Below, one piece after another: positions 17,236-25,471 of a stretch of DNA of 36,528 nucleotides. The notes beneath the pieces were generated by a model. It saw nothing but the letters and a program-made list of their open reading frames with translations, searched no databases and was not told the origin of the DNA. Source of the stretch: Microlunatus sp. (GTDB lineage: Bacteria; Actinomycetota; Actinomycetes; Propionibacteriales; Propionibacteriaceae); contig JAKDLH010000005.1 in the NCBI GenBank assembly GCA_030452945.1, positions 1-36,528 on the forward strand, given 5' to 3'. The translations under genes and the position numbers were made by a program. Each line of letters begins with the position of its first letter. Positions within the stretch are counted from its first letter, which is position 1.

Positions 17236-17421
17236 GAACTCCACCATGGCGGACTTTCGCCGATCGAGGCGGGGCTCTCCGTCGCAGAACTCCGCCATGG
17301 CGGACTTTCGCCGATCGAGGTGCGGCTCTCTGAACCGGAACTCCGCCATGGCGGACTTTCGCAGGCCTGTGTGCGGCTCTCCGTCGCCGAACTCCGCCAT
17401 GGCGGACTTTCGCAGGCCGGT
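17236..17421. repeat. Array A: four tandem 51-bp repeats with a palindromic core
   Basis: Units start at 17236, 17287, 17338 and 17389, spaced exactly 51 bp. Each begins GAACTCCGCCATGGCGGACT then TTCGC; the centre TCCGCCATGGCGGA is a perfect 14-bp palindrome (first unit has one change). The remaining 25 bp also repeat with variation (GATCGAGGTGCGGCTCT or AGGCCTGTGTGCGGCTCT). The last unit is cut short at pyc. The 51-bp period equals 17 codons, so both strands stay open, but no start or ribosome site supports a gene. It fills the gap between two convergent genes. Confidence 0.9.
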
Positions 17422-17425
17422 ACGA

Positions 17426-20400
17426 CTAGTCCGGTGCCACCACCAGCACCAGGTCTCCACCCTCGACCTGCTGCACCGAACCCAGCGCCAGCCGCTGCAC
17501 GGTGCCGGCCACCGGGGTGGTGATCGCGGCCTCCATCTTCATCGCCTCAATGGTGGCCACGGTCTGGCCGGCCTCCACCTCCGCGCCCTCGGCCACGCCG
17601 ACCGAGACCACGCCGGCGAACGGGGCGGCTATCTGGCCCGGCTGACCGGGGTCGGCCTTCTCCGCGGGCTTGACGTCGACCTTGATCGAGGTGTCGCGCA
17701 CCCGGACCGGACGGAGCTGACCGTTGATCGTGCACATCACCGTCCGCATTCCGCGCTCGTCGGGGCTGCCGATGGCCTCCAGCCCGAGGATCAGCCGCAC
17801 CCCACGACCCAGCGGCACCGTGTGCTCGTCGCCGGGGCGCAGCCCGTACAGGTAGTCGAGGGTGTTCAGCCGACCGATCTCGCCGTAGGTCTCCCGCGCT
17901 CGGGTGAACTCCTCGGTGGGCCCCGGGAACAGCAGCCGGTTCAGGGTTCGCTGCCGGGTCTCGCCGGCGGAGTCCAGCGCCGCGGCGTCGGCCTCGGCCA
18001 GCTCCACGTCGCGGACCGGCACCGTACGGCCCTCCAAGGCCTTGGTGCGGAACGGCTCCGGCCAGCCTCCGGGAGGGTCACCCAGCTCTCCGTCGAGGAA
18101 CCCGATCACCGAGTCGGGGATGTCGTAGTTCTTCGGATTGGCCTCGAAGTCGTCCGGGTCGGCACCGATCGCCACCAGCTGCAGCGCAAGGTCACCGACC
18201 ACCTTGGACGAGGGAGTCACCTTGGTCGGCCGGCCGAGAATGCGCGAGGCGGCAGCGTAGGTGGCCTCGACCGCCTCGAACCGGTCCGCCAATCCCAGCG
18301 CGATCGCCTGCTGACGCAGGTTGGACAGCTGCCCGCCGGGAATCTCGTGGTCGTAGACCCGGCCGGTAGGGCTTGGCAACCCGGACTCGAACGGGGCGTA
18401 CACCTTGCGAACGGCCTCCCAGTACGGCTCCAGGTCCATCACCGCCCGCAACTTCAGGTTTGTGGCCCGTTCGGTGTGGGCGAGCGCAGCGACCAGCGCC
18501 GAGGCCGGCGGTTGCGAAGTGGTGGCCGCCATCGGCGCCGAGGCCACATCGACCGCGTCCACGCCGGCGTCGACCGCGGCCAGCAGGGTGGCCAGCTGTC
18601 CTCCAGCGGTGTCGTGGGTGTGCAGATGCACCGGCAGCTCGAAGCGCTCCCGCAGGGCCGACACCAACCTCGCGGCGGCCGGCGGCCGGAGCAGGCCGGC
18701 CATGTCCTTGATCGCCAGTACGTGCGCACCGGCCTCGACGATCTCCTCGGCCAGCCGCAGGTAGTAGTCGAGCGTGTACAGCGTCTCCCTCGGATCGTTC
18801 AGGTCTGCGGTGTAGCACAGGGCGACCTCCGCGACCGTGGTGCCGGTCTCGCGCACCGCCTCGATGGCCGGCCGCATCTGCTCGACGTCGTTCAGCGCGT
18901 CGAAGATGCGGAAGATGTCGATCCCGACGGCGGCGGCTTCGGCCACGAAGCTGGTGGTGACCTTGGTCGGATACGGCGTGTACCCCACCGTGTTGCGCCC
19001 GCGCAGCAGCATCTGCAGGCAGAGCCTCGGCATGTTGTAGCGGAGCGTGGCCAGCCGTTCCCACGGGTCCTCCTGCAAGAACCGCAAGGCGACGTCGTAG
19101 GTCGCCCCGCCCCAGCACTCCACCGACAGCAGTTCTGAGGTCATCCGGGCCACGTACGGCGCGACCCGCAGCAGATCCTTGGTCCGGACCCGGGTGGCCA
19201 GCAGGGACTGATGGGCGTCGCGGAATGTGGTGTCGGTGACCTCGACCCCGGTGCGGGACCGCAGGTCGGCCGCGAAGCCGATCGGTCCGAGCTCCAGCAG
19301 CCGCTGGCGCGACCCGGGCGGAGACGGGGTGGTCAGATCGAGGTCGGCCGGCAGCTTGTCCTGCGGATCGAGCAGGGTCGGCGCCGCTCCGTGGGGCTGG
19401 TTGACCGTGACCTCGGCGAGCCAGCGCAGCAGCCGGGTGCCCCGGTCGGCCGGCAGGTGAGTGGTCAGCAGCTCGGGACGCTGCTCGATGAAGGCTGTCG
19501 ACACATCGCCGGCCAGGAAGTCGGGGTCGGCCAGCACCGCTTGCAGGAAAGGGATGTTGGTGCTGACGCCGCGGATCCGGAACTCCGCTAGCGCCCGTCT
19601 GGACCGGCCGACCGCGGCCTCAAAAGTCCGGCCGCGGCAGGTCAGCTTGACCAGCATGGAGTCGAAGTGCGGGCTGATCTCCACCCCGGTATCGGCGGTC
19701 CCGCCGTCCAGTCGCACGCCGGCACCGCCGGCCGTGCGATAGGCGGTGATGGTGCCGGTGTCGGGCCGGAAGCCGTTCACCGGGTCCTCGGTGGTGATCC
19801 GGCACTGCAGGGCGGCGCCGTTGATCCGTACGGTCTCCTGGCTCAACTCCAGGTCGGCCAGCGACGACCCGGAGGCGATCAGCAGTTGCGACTGGACCAG
19901 GTCGACGTCGGTGATCTCCTCGGTCACCGTGTGCTCCACCTGGATTCTTGGGTTCATCTCGATGAACACGTGCTGGCCGGTCCGCTCACCCTGGGTCTCG
20001 ACCAAGAACTCCACGGTGCCCGCGCAGGAGTAGTGGATCGAGGACGCGAACGCCACCGCGTCCGCGCACAGGGCCGCGCGCAGCTCGTCGGAGATGTGCG
20101 GCGCCGGGGCGATCTCGACCACCTTCTGGTGCCGACGCTGAATCGAGCAGTCCCGCTCGAACAGGTGCATCACCTGACCGTGGGTGTCGGCCAGGATCTG
20201 CACCTCGATGTGCCGCGGCCGCCCGACGGCCTGCTCGACGAACGCCGTCGGGTCACCGAAGGCACCCTCGGCCTCGCGCATGGCCGCCTCGACCGACTCG
20301 CGCAGCTTGGCCGGGTCGTCGACTCGGCGCATCCCGCGACCGCCGCCGCCGGCCACGGCCTTGACGAAGACCGGGAAGCCGATCCCCTCCGCGCCGGCGA

Positions 20401-20833
20401 CCAGCTCGTCGAGGTCGGCCGACGGCGGGGTGGACCTCAACGTCGGGATGCCCGCCGCTTTGGCCATCGCGATGGCCCGCACCTTGTTGCCGGCCAGTTC
20501 CAGCACCTCCGGCGGCGGGCCGATGAAGGTGATCTGGTGGTCGCGGCAGGCTCGAGCCAGTTCGGGGTTCTCGCTCAGGAATCCGTAGCCGGGGTAGATG
20601 GCGTCCGCGCCGGACTCCCGGGCGGCTCGGATGATCTCGGCGACGTCCAGGTAGGCGCGCACCGGGTGACCTCGCTCGCCGATCAGGTAGGCCTCGTCGG
20701 CCTTGATTCGGTGCACCGCGTTGCGGTCCTCGTACGGGTAGACCGCGACGGTTCCCGCACCCAACTCGTACGCGGCCCGGAAGGCGCGGACGGCGATCTC
20801 ACCGCGATTGGCGACCAGGACCTTGGCGAACAT
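17426..20833 (-). CDS. pyc: Pyruvate carboxylase
   Basis: The 1135-residue biotin enzyme carboxylates pyruvate to oxaloacetate (anaplerosis). Domains in order: biotin carboxylase (1-450) with VLVANRGEIAVRAFRA, the glycine-rich ATP loop AVAGGGGRGMRRV and FIEMNPRIQVEHTVTEEI; carboxyltransferase (about 515-800) with DTTFRDAHQSLLATRVRTKD, ECWGGATYDVA and LLRGRNTVGY; a PYC/OADA region; and the biotinyl domain with the modified lysine K1099 in EAMKMEA. All parts are in one chain, as in mycobacterial and corynebacterial Pyc. ATG at 20833 begins right at the conserved MFAKVLVANRGE. The stop lies 5 bp from repeat array A. Confidence 0.98.
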   Translation of the reverse strand: MFAKVLVANRGEIAVRAFRAAYELGAGTVAVYPYEDRNAVHRIKADEAYLIGERGHPVRAYLDVAEIIRAARESGADAIYPGYGFLSENPELARACRDHQITFIGPPPEVLELAGNKVRAIAMAKAAGIPTLRSTPPSADLDELVAGAEGIGFPVFVKAVAGGGGRGMRRVDDPAKLRESVEAAMREAEGAFGDPTAFVEQAVGRPRHIEVQILADTHGQVMHLFERDCSIQRRHQKVVEIAPAPHISDELRAALCADAVAFASSIHYSCAGTVEFLVETQGERTGQHVFIEMNPRIQVEHTVTEEITDVDLVQSQLLIASGSSLADLELSQETVRINGAALQCRITTEDPVNGFRPDTGTITAYRTAGGAGVRLDGGTADTGVEISPHFDSMLVKLTCRGRTFEAAVGRSRRALAEFRIRGVSTNIPFLQAVLADPDFLAGDVSTAFIEQRPELLTTHLPADRGTRLLRWLAEVTVNQPHGAAPTLLDPQDKLPADLDLTTPSPPGSRQRLLELGPIGFAADLRSRTGVEVTDTTFRDAHQSLLATRVRTKDLLRVAPYVARMTSELLSVECWGGATYDVALRFLQEDPWERLATLRYNMPRLCLQMLLRGRNTVGYTPYPTKVTTSFVAEAAAVGIDIFRIFDALNDVEQMRPAIEAVRETGTTVAEVALCYTADLNDPRETLYTLDYYLRLAEEIVEAGAHVLAIKDMAGLLRPPAAARLVSALRERFELPVHLHTHDTAGGQLATLLAAVDAGVDAVDVASAPMAATTSQPPASALVAALAHTERATNLKLRAVMDLEPYWEAVRKVYAPFESGLPSPTGRVYDHEIPGGQLSNLRQQAIALGLADRFEAVEATYAAASRILGRPTKVTPSSKVVGDLALQLVAIGADPDDFEANPKNYDIPDSVIGFLDGELGDPPGGWPEPFRTKALEGRTVPVRDVELAEADAAALDSAGETRQRTLNRLLFPGPTEEFTRARETYGEIGRLNTLDYLYGLRPGDEHTVPLGRGVRLILGLEAIGSPDERGMRTVMCTINGQLRPVRVRDTSIKVDVKPAEKADPGQPGQIAAPFAGVVSVGVAEGAEVEAGQTVATIEAMKMEAAITTPVAGTVQRLALGSVQQVEGGDLVLVVAPD

Positions 20834-20904
20834 GGTGTGAATCTATCCGGCAGGCCCGGCCGTCCCCGGGTGCCTCTCTCGGTCCGCGTTTCCTCGGGCG
20901 GATG

Positions 20905-21012
20905 TCAGGCCAGCTGAAACCGTACGGTCACCTGGGCACTCACCCGCTGCTCGGCCGGCTCCAGGTCCAGCTCGGGTTCGCCAGCCACCGCGGACCTGCC
21001 AGCCGGGGCGGG
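20905..21012 (-). pseudogene. Possible C-terminal remnant of a SIMPL (DUF541) protein
   Basis: On the minus strand, a frame ending TGA at 20907-20905 reads ELDLEPAEQRVSAQVTVRFQ then LA. The pattern 'PxEQxVxAxVTVxFxL' is the usual end of SIMPL-domain proteins, whose last strand it forms. Only about 35 residues are readable; upstream no SIMPL N-terminal sequence appears before the MFS gene. It is probably a deletion scar between pyc and the MFS gene. Because the fragment is short, chance similarity cannot be excluded. Confidence 0.4.
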
Positions 21013-21037
21013 CCAAAAAGAGGGCGCGGACGGTCGA

Positions 21038-22450
21038 TCAGACCGGGCGGGTCAGTCCAGCGTTCGACAGTTCCCGCAGCGAGTCGGTGAGCTTGAGCTG
21101 TTCGCGGTGGGCGATGACCGCGACGGCGACGAGCACCCCGAGCATGGTCAGCGCGCCGCCGCCGATCAGGGTCCAGCGGGGTCCGAAGACCTCACCGACC
21201 CAGCCGATCACCGGAGCACCCACCGGAGTGCCGCCCATCAGCACCATCGCGTAGAGCGCCATCACGCGCCCCCGCAGCTGTGCGTCCACCCCCATCTGCA
21301 CCGAGGCGTTGGACGCGGTCAGGGTCAACAGGGCGACCAGGCCCATGATCGGCAGTACGGCGGCATAGGTCGCGTACGTGGGCATCAGACCGGCCACCAC
21401 CTCGACGGCTCCGAACAGCATCGCCATGATCACGATGAACCGACCGCGGGGGGCGCCGGTCCGCCGAGCGGCGAGCAGCGCCCCGGCGAGCGATCCGACC
21501 GCCATGAAGGTGCCCAAGATGCCGTACTGCTCCGGTCCCTTGCCGAACTCCTGCTGAGCCATCAGAGCCGAGGTGAGCTGGAAGTTCATCCCGAACGTCC
21601 CCACGAAGAACACCACCAGCAGCACGAGCAGGATGTCGCCGCGCCCGGCGACGTAACGCACGGCCTCCCGGATCTGCCGTTTGCCGCGGGTCGCGGGCGG
21701 GCTCGGCTCGAGTCGGCGACCGTCGATGATCACCAGGGCCGCGATGAAAGCCAGGTAGGTGACGGCATTGGACGCGATGGCCCAGCCGGACCCGAACGCC
21801 GCGATCACCAAACCGGCGACAGCAGGTCCAACGATGCGGGCGGCGTGAAAGGTCGCGGAGTTGAGACCGATCGCGTTGGGCAGCCGGTCGCGACCGACGA
21901 CCTCGGGGACGAACGCCTGACGGGCCGGGTTGTCGAAAGCGGTGCCGACGCCGAAGGCGAACGCGATCACGAACACCATCGCGGTGGTCGCTACCCCGGT
22001 GATGGCCAGAATCCCCAACGCCGCGGCGCAGATCGCCAACCACCCTTGGGTGATCTTGAGCACCGTCCGCTTGTCGAAGCGGTCCGCGAGCACCCCCCCG
22101 TACGCGGAGAGGAGCAGCATCGGTAAAAACTGCAGCGCGGTGGTGATCCCGATCGCGATCCCGGATCCGCCGGACAGTTCCAGCACCAACCAGTCCTGGG
22201 CGACACGCTGCATCCAGGTGCCGATGTTGGAGACGAACGACCCGGTCACGTAGACCCGGAAGTTCGGCACCGACAAGGCGCCGAACATCCCGGTTCGCGG
22301 CTTGAGTGGCGGTGGTGGCTGAGGCGGCGCGGCAACGGGGGTTGCGACGACGCCGGCGGGTGGACTGCTCGTGCTCGTCGGATTCGCCTCCTGGGCATCG
22401 ATAGGGAGGGTGGAACGATCCGTGAGAGTGCCCGGCTCGGGCACCCTCAC
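21038..22450 (-). CDS. MFS exporter (EntS/MFS_3-like)
   Basis: A 470-residue transporter with a Pro-rich cytoplasmic N-terminus (1-50) and about 12 membrane helices. Motif regions: WMQRVAQDWLVLELSGGSG near helix 1-2, GGVLADRFDKR (motif A) in loop 2-3, FDNPARQAFVPEVVGRDRL in loop 4-5, and RGRVMALYAMVLMGGTPVGA late. This is the MFS_3 subfamily that exports siderophores or drugs by proton antiport. GTG at 22450 overlaps the stop of the MarR gene by 4 bp (GTGA), so the two are translationally coupled. A close paralogue lies at 29179. The substrate is unknown; a MarR partner suggests a toxic small molecule. Confidence 0.9.
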   Translation of the reverse strand: MRVPEPGTLTDRSTLPIDAQEANPTSTSSPPAGVVATPVAAPPQPPPPLKPRTGMFGALSVPNFRVYVTGSFVSNIGTWMQRVAQDWLVLELSGGSGIAIGITTALQFLPMLLLSAYGGVLADRFDKRTVLKITQGWLAICAAALGILAITGVATTAMVFVIAFAFGVGTAFDNPARQAFVPEVVGRDRLPNAIGLNSATFHAARIVGPAVAGLVIAAFGSGWAIASNAVTYLAFIAALVIIDGRRLEPSPPATRGKRQIREAVRYVAGRGDILLVLLVVFFVGTFGMNFQLTSALMAQQEFGKGPEQYGILGTFMAVGSLAGALLAARRTGAPRGRFIVIMAMLFGAVEVVAGLMPTYATYAAVLPIMGLVALLTLTASNASVQMGVDAQLRGRVMALYAMVLMGGTPVGAPVIGWVGEVFGPRWTLIGGGALTMLGVLVAVAVIAHREQLKLTDSLRELSNAGLTRPV

Positions 22451-22881
22451 GTCTCAGAAATCGTGATCAGGATCGGGATGGCTCGCCGCAGGGAATCCCG
22501 CTCAGCCTCGGTCAGTTGATCGAGGCGATCGGCCAGCCACTCGTTGCGGCGGCGGCGGTTCGCGTGCACCAGTTCGGTGCCCTGCTCGGTCAGCCCGACC
22601 ACGCAGCAGCGCCGGTCGGTCGGGCTCGGGCTGCGTCGCGCCAGGCCACGAGACTCGAGGTGGTCGACGAGTCGGGTCATCGACGGCGCGCGGACCTGTT
22701 CGCGTGCGGCCAGTTCGCCGATCTGCAGAGTCCCCTCACGCAGCAGCACGCCCATGGCTGAGAGCTCACTCATCGTCAGCTCTTCCTCGTCGGCCCGGGC
22801 CTGTCTGAGGTGCCGGGCGAGGCGGAACACCGCCGGTCGCAGTTCGCCGGCCAGCTCGAGGATCGACTCGCGGTTGGGCAC
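22447..22881 (-). CDS. MarR-family regulator of the adjacent MFS exporter
   Basis: The 144-residue winged-helix protein shows EELTMSELSAMGVLLREGTL, the recognition region LAAREQVRAPSMTRLVDHLE, and the wing GLARRSPSPTDRRCCVVGLT. Such repressors leave DNA when they bind a phenolic or lipophilic ligand. GTG at 22881 is chosen because a strong promoter ends 6 nt before it (leaderless); the frame is open 25 codons further up but that stretch overlaps the promoter. The last 4 bases overlap the MFS start. An AT-rich inverted repeat inside the promoter is a probable self-repression site. Confidence 0.9.
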   Translation of the reverse strand: MPNRESILELAGELRPAVFRLARHLRQARADEEELTMSELSAMGVLLREGTLQIGELAAREQVRAPSMTRLVDHLESRGLARRSPSPTDRRCCVVGLTEQGTELVHANRRRRNEWLADRLDQLTEAERDSLRRAIPILITISET

Positions 22882-22887
22882 GCCTAA

Positions 22888-22916
22888 ATCATATTCTTTA
22901 GCAATGTTAAATACAA
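22888..22916 (-). promoter_or_regulatory. Promoter of the MarR-MFS operon with overlapping operator
   Basis: On the minus strand TTGTAT (22916-22911) and TATGAT (22893-22888) are exactly 17 bp apart, and the GTG follows 6 nt after the -10. The imperfect palindrome TTTAGCAATGTTAAA (22897-22911) fills the spacer, in the size range of MarR operators. This AT-rich patch stands out from its surroundings. Confidence 0.75.
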
Positions 22917-22956
22917 GCGCTAGGTTGTCCGCCCCGGCGGTCGCCAGAGCGACCAC

Positions 22957-24288
22957 TCAGGCTGACAGGTCGAAGGGGTTTGGAGGGCATCGGGTTACCG
23001 GGGCCTGGGTGGTGGCCAGGGTGGTCAGCAGGTCCGCCGACTCACCCGCCGCATCGTGTCCGGTCATGGCGCGCTGAAGCCGAGCCGCCTGGGCGTGGAT
23101 CCACCGGTCGGTCAGCACCCGGTGGACGGCGGTCCGCATGCGGTGCGGAGTGGCGCGCCAGCGCAACCGCACTCCCGTTCCCGACCACGCGATCCGGGCG
23201 CCGATCTCCGCCTTCTCCTCGCTGCTGCCCACCTGAACCATCGGTACGCCGTGGGCCAGCGCGAGGGTCACTCCCGTGTAGCCGCCATTGGTGACGAACG
23301 CATCGACGTGCTCCAAGACGAGATCGTACGGAATCCAGCGCGCCGCTCGAACCCACTCCGGCAACGTCCCGCCCATGGCCCTGCGCAGCTGGGACACCTC
23401 AGCCGCACCGGTGGTCACCACCACCTGGACACCCTGCCCAGCGAGCCCGGCCAGGGTCGGCAGCACCAGTTCGTCCAGGTCGGGACGCAGGGTGCCCTGA
23501 CTGACCAGCACGGCCGGCCGGTCGTCGGCCACCAGATCGGCCCACCAACTCGGCAGCGCCATCGGGTCCGGACACGCGCGGACCGCGCCGACGAAGTGGA
23601 TCTGGTCGGGCAGTCGCCGCCGGGGGTACTCGAACTCGGGTACGCACGCCTGCAGATGCAAGTAGGGCGAGGTGGCCTCGCCGAACACCGATCTGTCGGT
23701 GGCCACCAACCCCAGATCGTGCCGGGCCGCGTTCAGCCGCGTCGACGCCGGACCCCAGATCAGCCGTTGGCTGAGCCGGGTCGTCACCCGGTTACGACGT
23801 CGTCCCTCCCGTCCACGCATCGGCAGCATGCCGGGGCCGTACGGCGGTGTGTCTGCGTCGGCATAGCTGAGGGGGCCGTCGCCGAGGGTGGCCCACACCG
23901 GTCCGCCGCGTTCGTGCCAGGATCGGGCGGCGACGAACATGGCGTCGGTGAGCACGGCGTCGACCGGCAGCCGAGCGGTCAGCGTTTCGAGATCGGCTAC
24001 CCGGCCGCGGACGTCGCCAACCAGTTGCTCGGCGAATCCCCGCCGCAGCCCGGCGATCGCCTGGGGGCTGCCAGCACCCCCGTACGCGGCCGCGAGATCG
24101 TCGAACTCCGTCGCCTCGACGAAAGCGTGCGGCTCGGCGCCGACGGCGCGGATCCGATGATGGAACCGCGAGGCGGCGTACCAGTGCACCCGGTGACCAC
24201 GTTGGGCCAACCGAGCGGCGATCGGCAAAAGGTTGATCGTGTGCGCGGTGATCGGAGTCGAAGCAAGCAGGAAGGTCAGCTCAGCCAT
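22957..24288 (-). CDS. GT1-family glycosyltransferase (MGT/UDP-sugar type)
   Basis: The 443-residue GT-B enzyme has an N-terminal acceptor half beginning FLLASTPITAHTINLLPIAA (the His in PITAH fits the catalytic base) and a C-terminal donor half with VSQGTLRPDLDEL, then VTNGGYTGVTLALAHGVPMV ... SSEEKAEIGARI, the nucleotide-sugar signature of MGT and ery-type transferases. It would move a sugar from a nucleotide donor to a lipophilic acceptor, such as a macrolide or flavonoid. ATG at 24288 is the only start before the conserved region. It lies upstream of the MarR-MFS pair on the same strand, but that pair has its own promoter. Confidence 0.88.
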   Translation of the reverse strand: MAELTFLLASTPITAHTINLLPIAARLAQRGHRVHWYAASRFHHRIRAVGAEPHAFVEATEFDDLAAAYGGAGSPQAIAGLRRGFAEQLVGDVRGRVADLETLTARLPVDAVLTDAMFVAARSWHERGGPVWATLGDGPLSYADADTPPYGPGMLPMRGREGRRRNRVTTRLSQRLIWGPASTRLNAARHDLGLVATDRSVFGEATSPYLHLQACVPEFEYPRRRLPDQIHFVGAVRACPDPMALPSWWADLVADDRPAVLVSQGTLRPDLDELVLPTLAGLAGQGVQVVVTTGAAEVSQLRRAMGGTLPEWVRAARWIPYDLVLEHVDAFVTNGGYTGVTLALAHGVPMVQVGSSEEKAEIGARIAWSGTGVRLRWRATPHRMRTAVHRVLTDRWIHAQAARLQRAMTGHDAAGESADLLTTLATTQAPVTRCPPNPFDLSA

Positions 24289-24324
24289 GGGTCTGCGCCG
24301 ACCCTACGTGCCCACCCGGCTCAG

Positions 24325-24330
24325 TACGCT
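24325..24330 (+). promoter_or_regulatory. -10 hexamer, leaderless DUF2530 gene
   Basis: TACGCT lies 6 nt before the GTG at 24337 and decides that start. Confidence 0.5.
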
Positions 24331-24336
24331 GAGGAT

Positions 24337-24621
24337 GTGAACGAACCGGCCACCCCAAGCGAGCCGCACCTGATCCAACAGGCTGAGGTGCCGCCGCTGG
24401 ACGTGGACGGGGTGCAGGCGGCTACGGTCGGCACCATCGCGTTCGCGGGCGCGGCGGCGATCTTCGCCCTCGGCTATGACCGGCTGTCCGCCGCCGGTCA
24501 CGGCTGGTGGCTGGGTGTGGCGGTGAGCGGGTTCGCGCTCGGACTGATCAGCCTCGGCTACACGATCAGTCGGCGGCGGCGCCGCCGGTCCGCCCGGAAC
24601 CGGGCCGCCGCGGGGGCCTGA
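24337..24621 (+). CDS. DUF2530 membrane protein
   Basis: A 94-residue protein with a short polar N-terminus (VPPLDVDGVQA, the usual DUF2530 lead-in), two hydrophobic helices (ATVGTIAFAGAAAIFALGY and WWLGVAVSGFALGLISLGY) and an Arg-rich tail. DUF2530 proteins are small actinobacterial membrane proteins without known function, often next to a MarR gene as here. GTG start follows a TACGCT hexamer. Its last 56 bp overlap the tail of the MarR gene on the other strand. Confidence 0.85.
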   Translation: MNEPATPSEPHLIQQAEVPPLDVDGVQAATVGTIAFAGAAAIFALGYDRLSAAGHGWWLGVAVSGFALGLISLGYTISRRRRRRSARNRAAAGA

Positions 24622-25177
24622 GCAGTCCGGCGTCCAGTCCGGCCAACAGCTTCTCCAGCAGGTAGGCCAGGTTGTCGACCTGTCGGTCGGTCAGTCCCAT
24701 CATCAGGTCGGACTCCACCAGGTTGGACTCGGCAATGGTGTAGCGGTACAGCTCCCAGCCGCGCGCGGTCAGGCTGACCAAGATGCGGGTCCGATTCCCC
24801 GGGTCGGGTGTGCGATCCACGAGGTCACGCCCGACCATCCGATCCAGCCGGTGGGTCATCGACGACGGGGCCACGTGCGCGGCCGCCGCCAGTCGGGTCG
24901 GGGTGAGGTCGTTGCCGTCGGCTCGGGCGAGCTCACTCAGCACCGCCCACTCCCCCGTGGAGACGTCGATGTCGGCCAACTGCTGGTCGTACCACTGGTT
25001 CAGTCGGCGCGACACCCGGTGCACCGCAGTGATCACCCGCTGCACCGACTCCTCGGCACCTGCCTCCACGTACGGGGCAACCAGCCTGCGCAGCGGGTCT
25101 AGTTCGGTGTCCGAACCGCCGGTGGACGAGGGCGGCCTGGCGCCTGGCGTCGGGGGGTTATCGGACTGCTCGACCAT
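24566..25177 (-). CDS. MarR-family regulator
   Basis: A 203-residue MarR protein with a disordered Pro/Ser N-terminus (1-35) and the winged helix VSTGEWAVLSELARADGNDL, TPTRLAAAAHVAPSSMTHRL and the wing VDRTPDPGNRTRILVSLTARG. The pairing with a tail-to-tail DUF2530 gene is the usual actinobacterial arrangement. ATG at 25177 is chosen because CAAGAT lies 6 nt upstream; the frame continues upstream through repeat array B, which only mimics coding because its period is a multiple of three. Target and ligand are unknown. Confidence 0.88.
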   Translation of the reverse strand: MVEQSDNPPTPGARPPSSTGGSDTELDPLRRLVAPYVEAGAEESVQRVITAVHRVSRRLNQWYDQQLADIDVSTGEWAVLSELARADGNDLTPTRLAAAAHVAPSSMTHRLDRMVGRDLVDRTPDPGNRTRILVSLTARGWELYRYTIAESNLVESDLMMGLTDRQVDNLAYLLEKLLAGLDAGLLRPPRRPGSGRTGGAAAD

Positions 25178-25183
25178 GGGACC

Positions 25184-25189
25184 ATCTTG
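25184..25189 (-). promoter_or_regulatory. -10 hexamer for the MarR gene at 25177
   Basis: CAAGAT on the minus strand, 6 nt before the ATG, in the leaderless position. The upstream repeat array B begins about 30 bp away. Confidence 0.35.
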
Positions 25190-25219
25190 CCGCGCCGGGC
25201 CGATGTTGGTCAGCGCGGG

Positions 25220-25375
25220 CACACCGCCCGTACCGACCTGTGTCGCCAAAGTCCGCCACGGCGGGATCCCGCACACCGCCCGTACCGACCTCATCGCCAA
25301 AGTCCGCCACGGCGGAGTTCCACACACCGCCCGCACCGAACCGTGTCGCCAAAGTCCGCCACGGCGGAGTTCCAC
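25220..25375. repeat. Array B: three tandem copies of the same 51-bp repeat family
   Basis: The core GCCAAAGTCCGCCACGGCGG starts at 25245, 25296 and 25348 (spacing 51 and 52), preceded by CACACCGCCCGTACCGACC and followed by AGTTCC or GATCCC. On the minus strand of array A the core is GCGAAAGTCCGCCATGGCGG AGTTC, so the two arrays share one core of about 25 bp in the same period, 8 kb apart. The inverted arms TCCGCC/GGCGGA remain but the centre is CACG rather than CATG. The array lies between the MarR promoter and the end of the CopD-CtaG gene. Confidence 0.85.
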
Positions 25376-25471
25376 AGCCGAACTGGATTCGGTCCACAGG
25401 GAAAGGCCCAACCTCTACCGCCACCGGCATTGAGCGCGGTCCCCACCGGGTCTGGGCCGAGGACTTCCGCC

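Noticed and set aside
17215-17460. Minus-strand 81-residue frame with RKSAMAEF repeats
   Set aside because: Made by repeat array A, overlaps the end of pyc in another frame and has no start signals.
17228-19138. Very long plus-strand frame through the repeat array and antisense to pyc
   Set aside because: It is antisense to a full pyruvate carboxylase and its N-terminus is only the 51-bp repeat, whose period is a multiple of three; no ribosome site.
25220-25375. CRISPR array
   Set aside because: The spacer-like parts are also near identical, only three units, no cas genes.
25178-25411. N-terminal extension of the second MarR protein
   Set aside because: It is translated repeat array B; the leaderless ATG at 25177 gives a normal MarR length.
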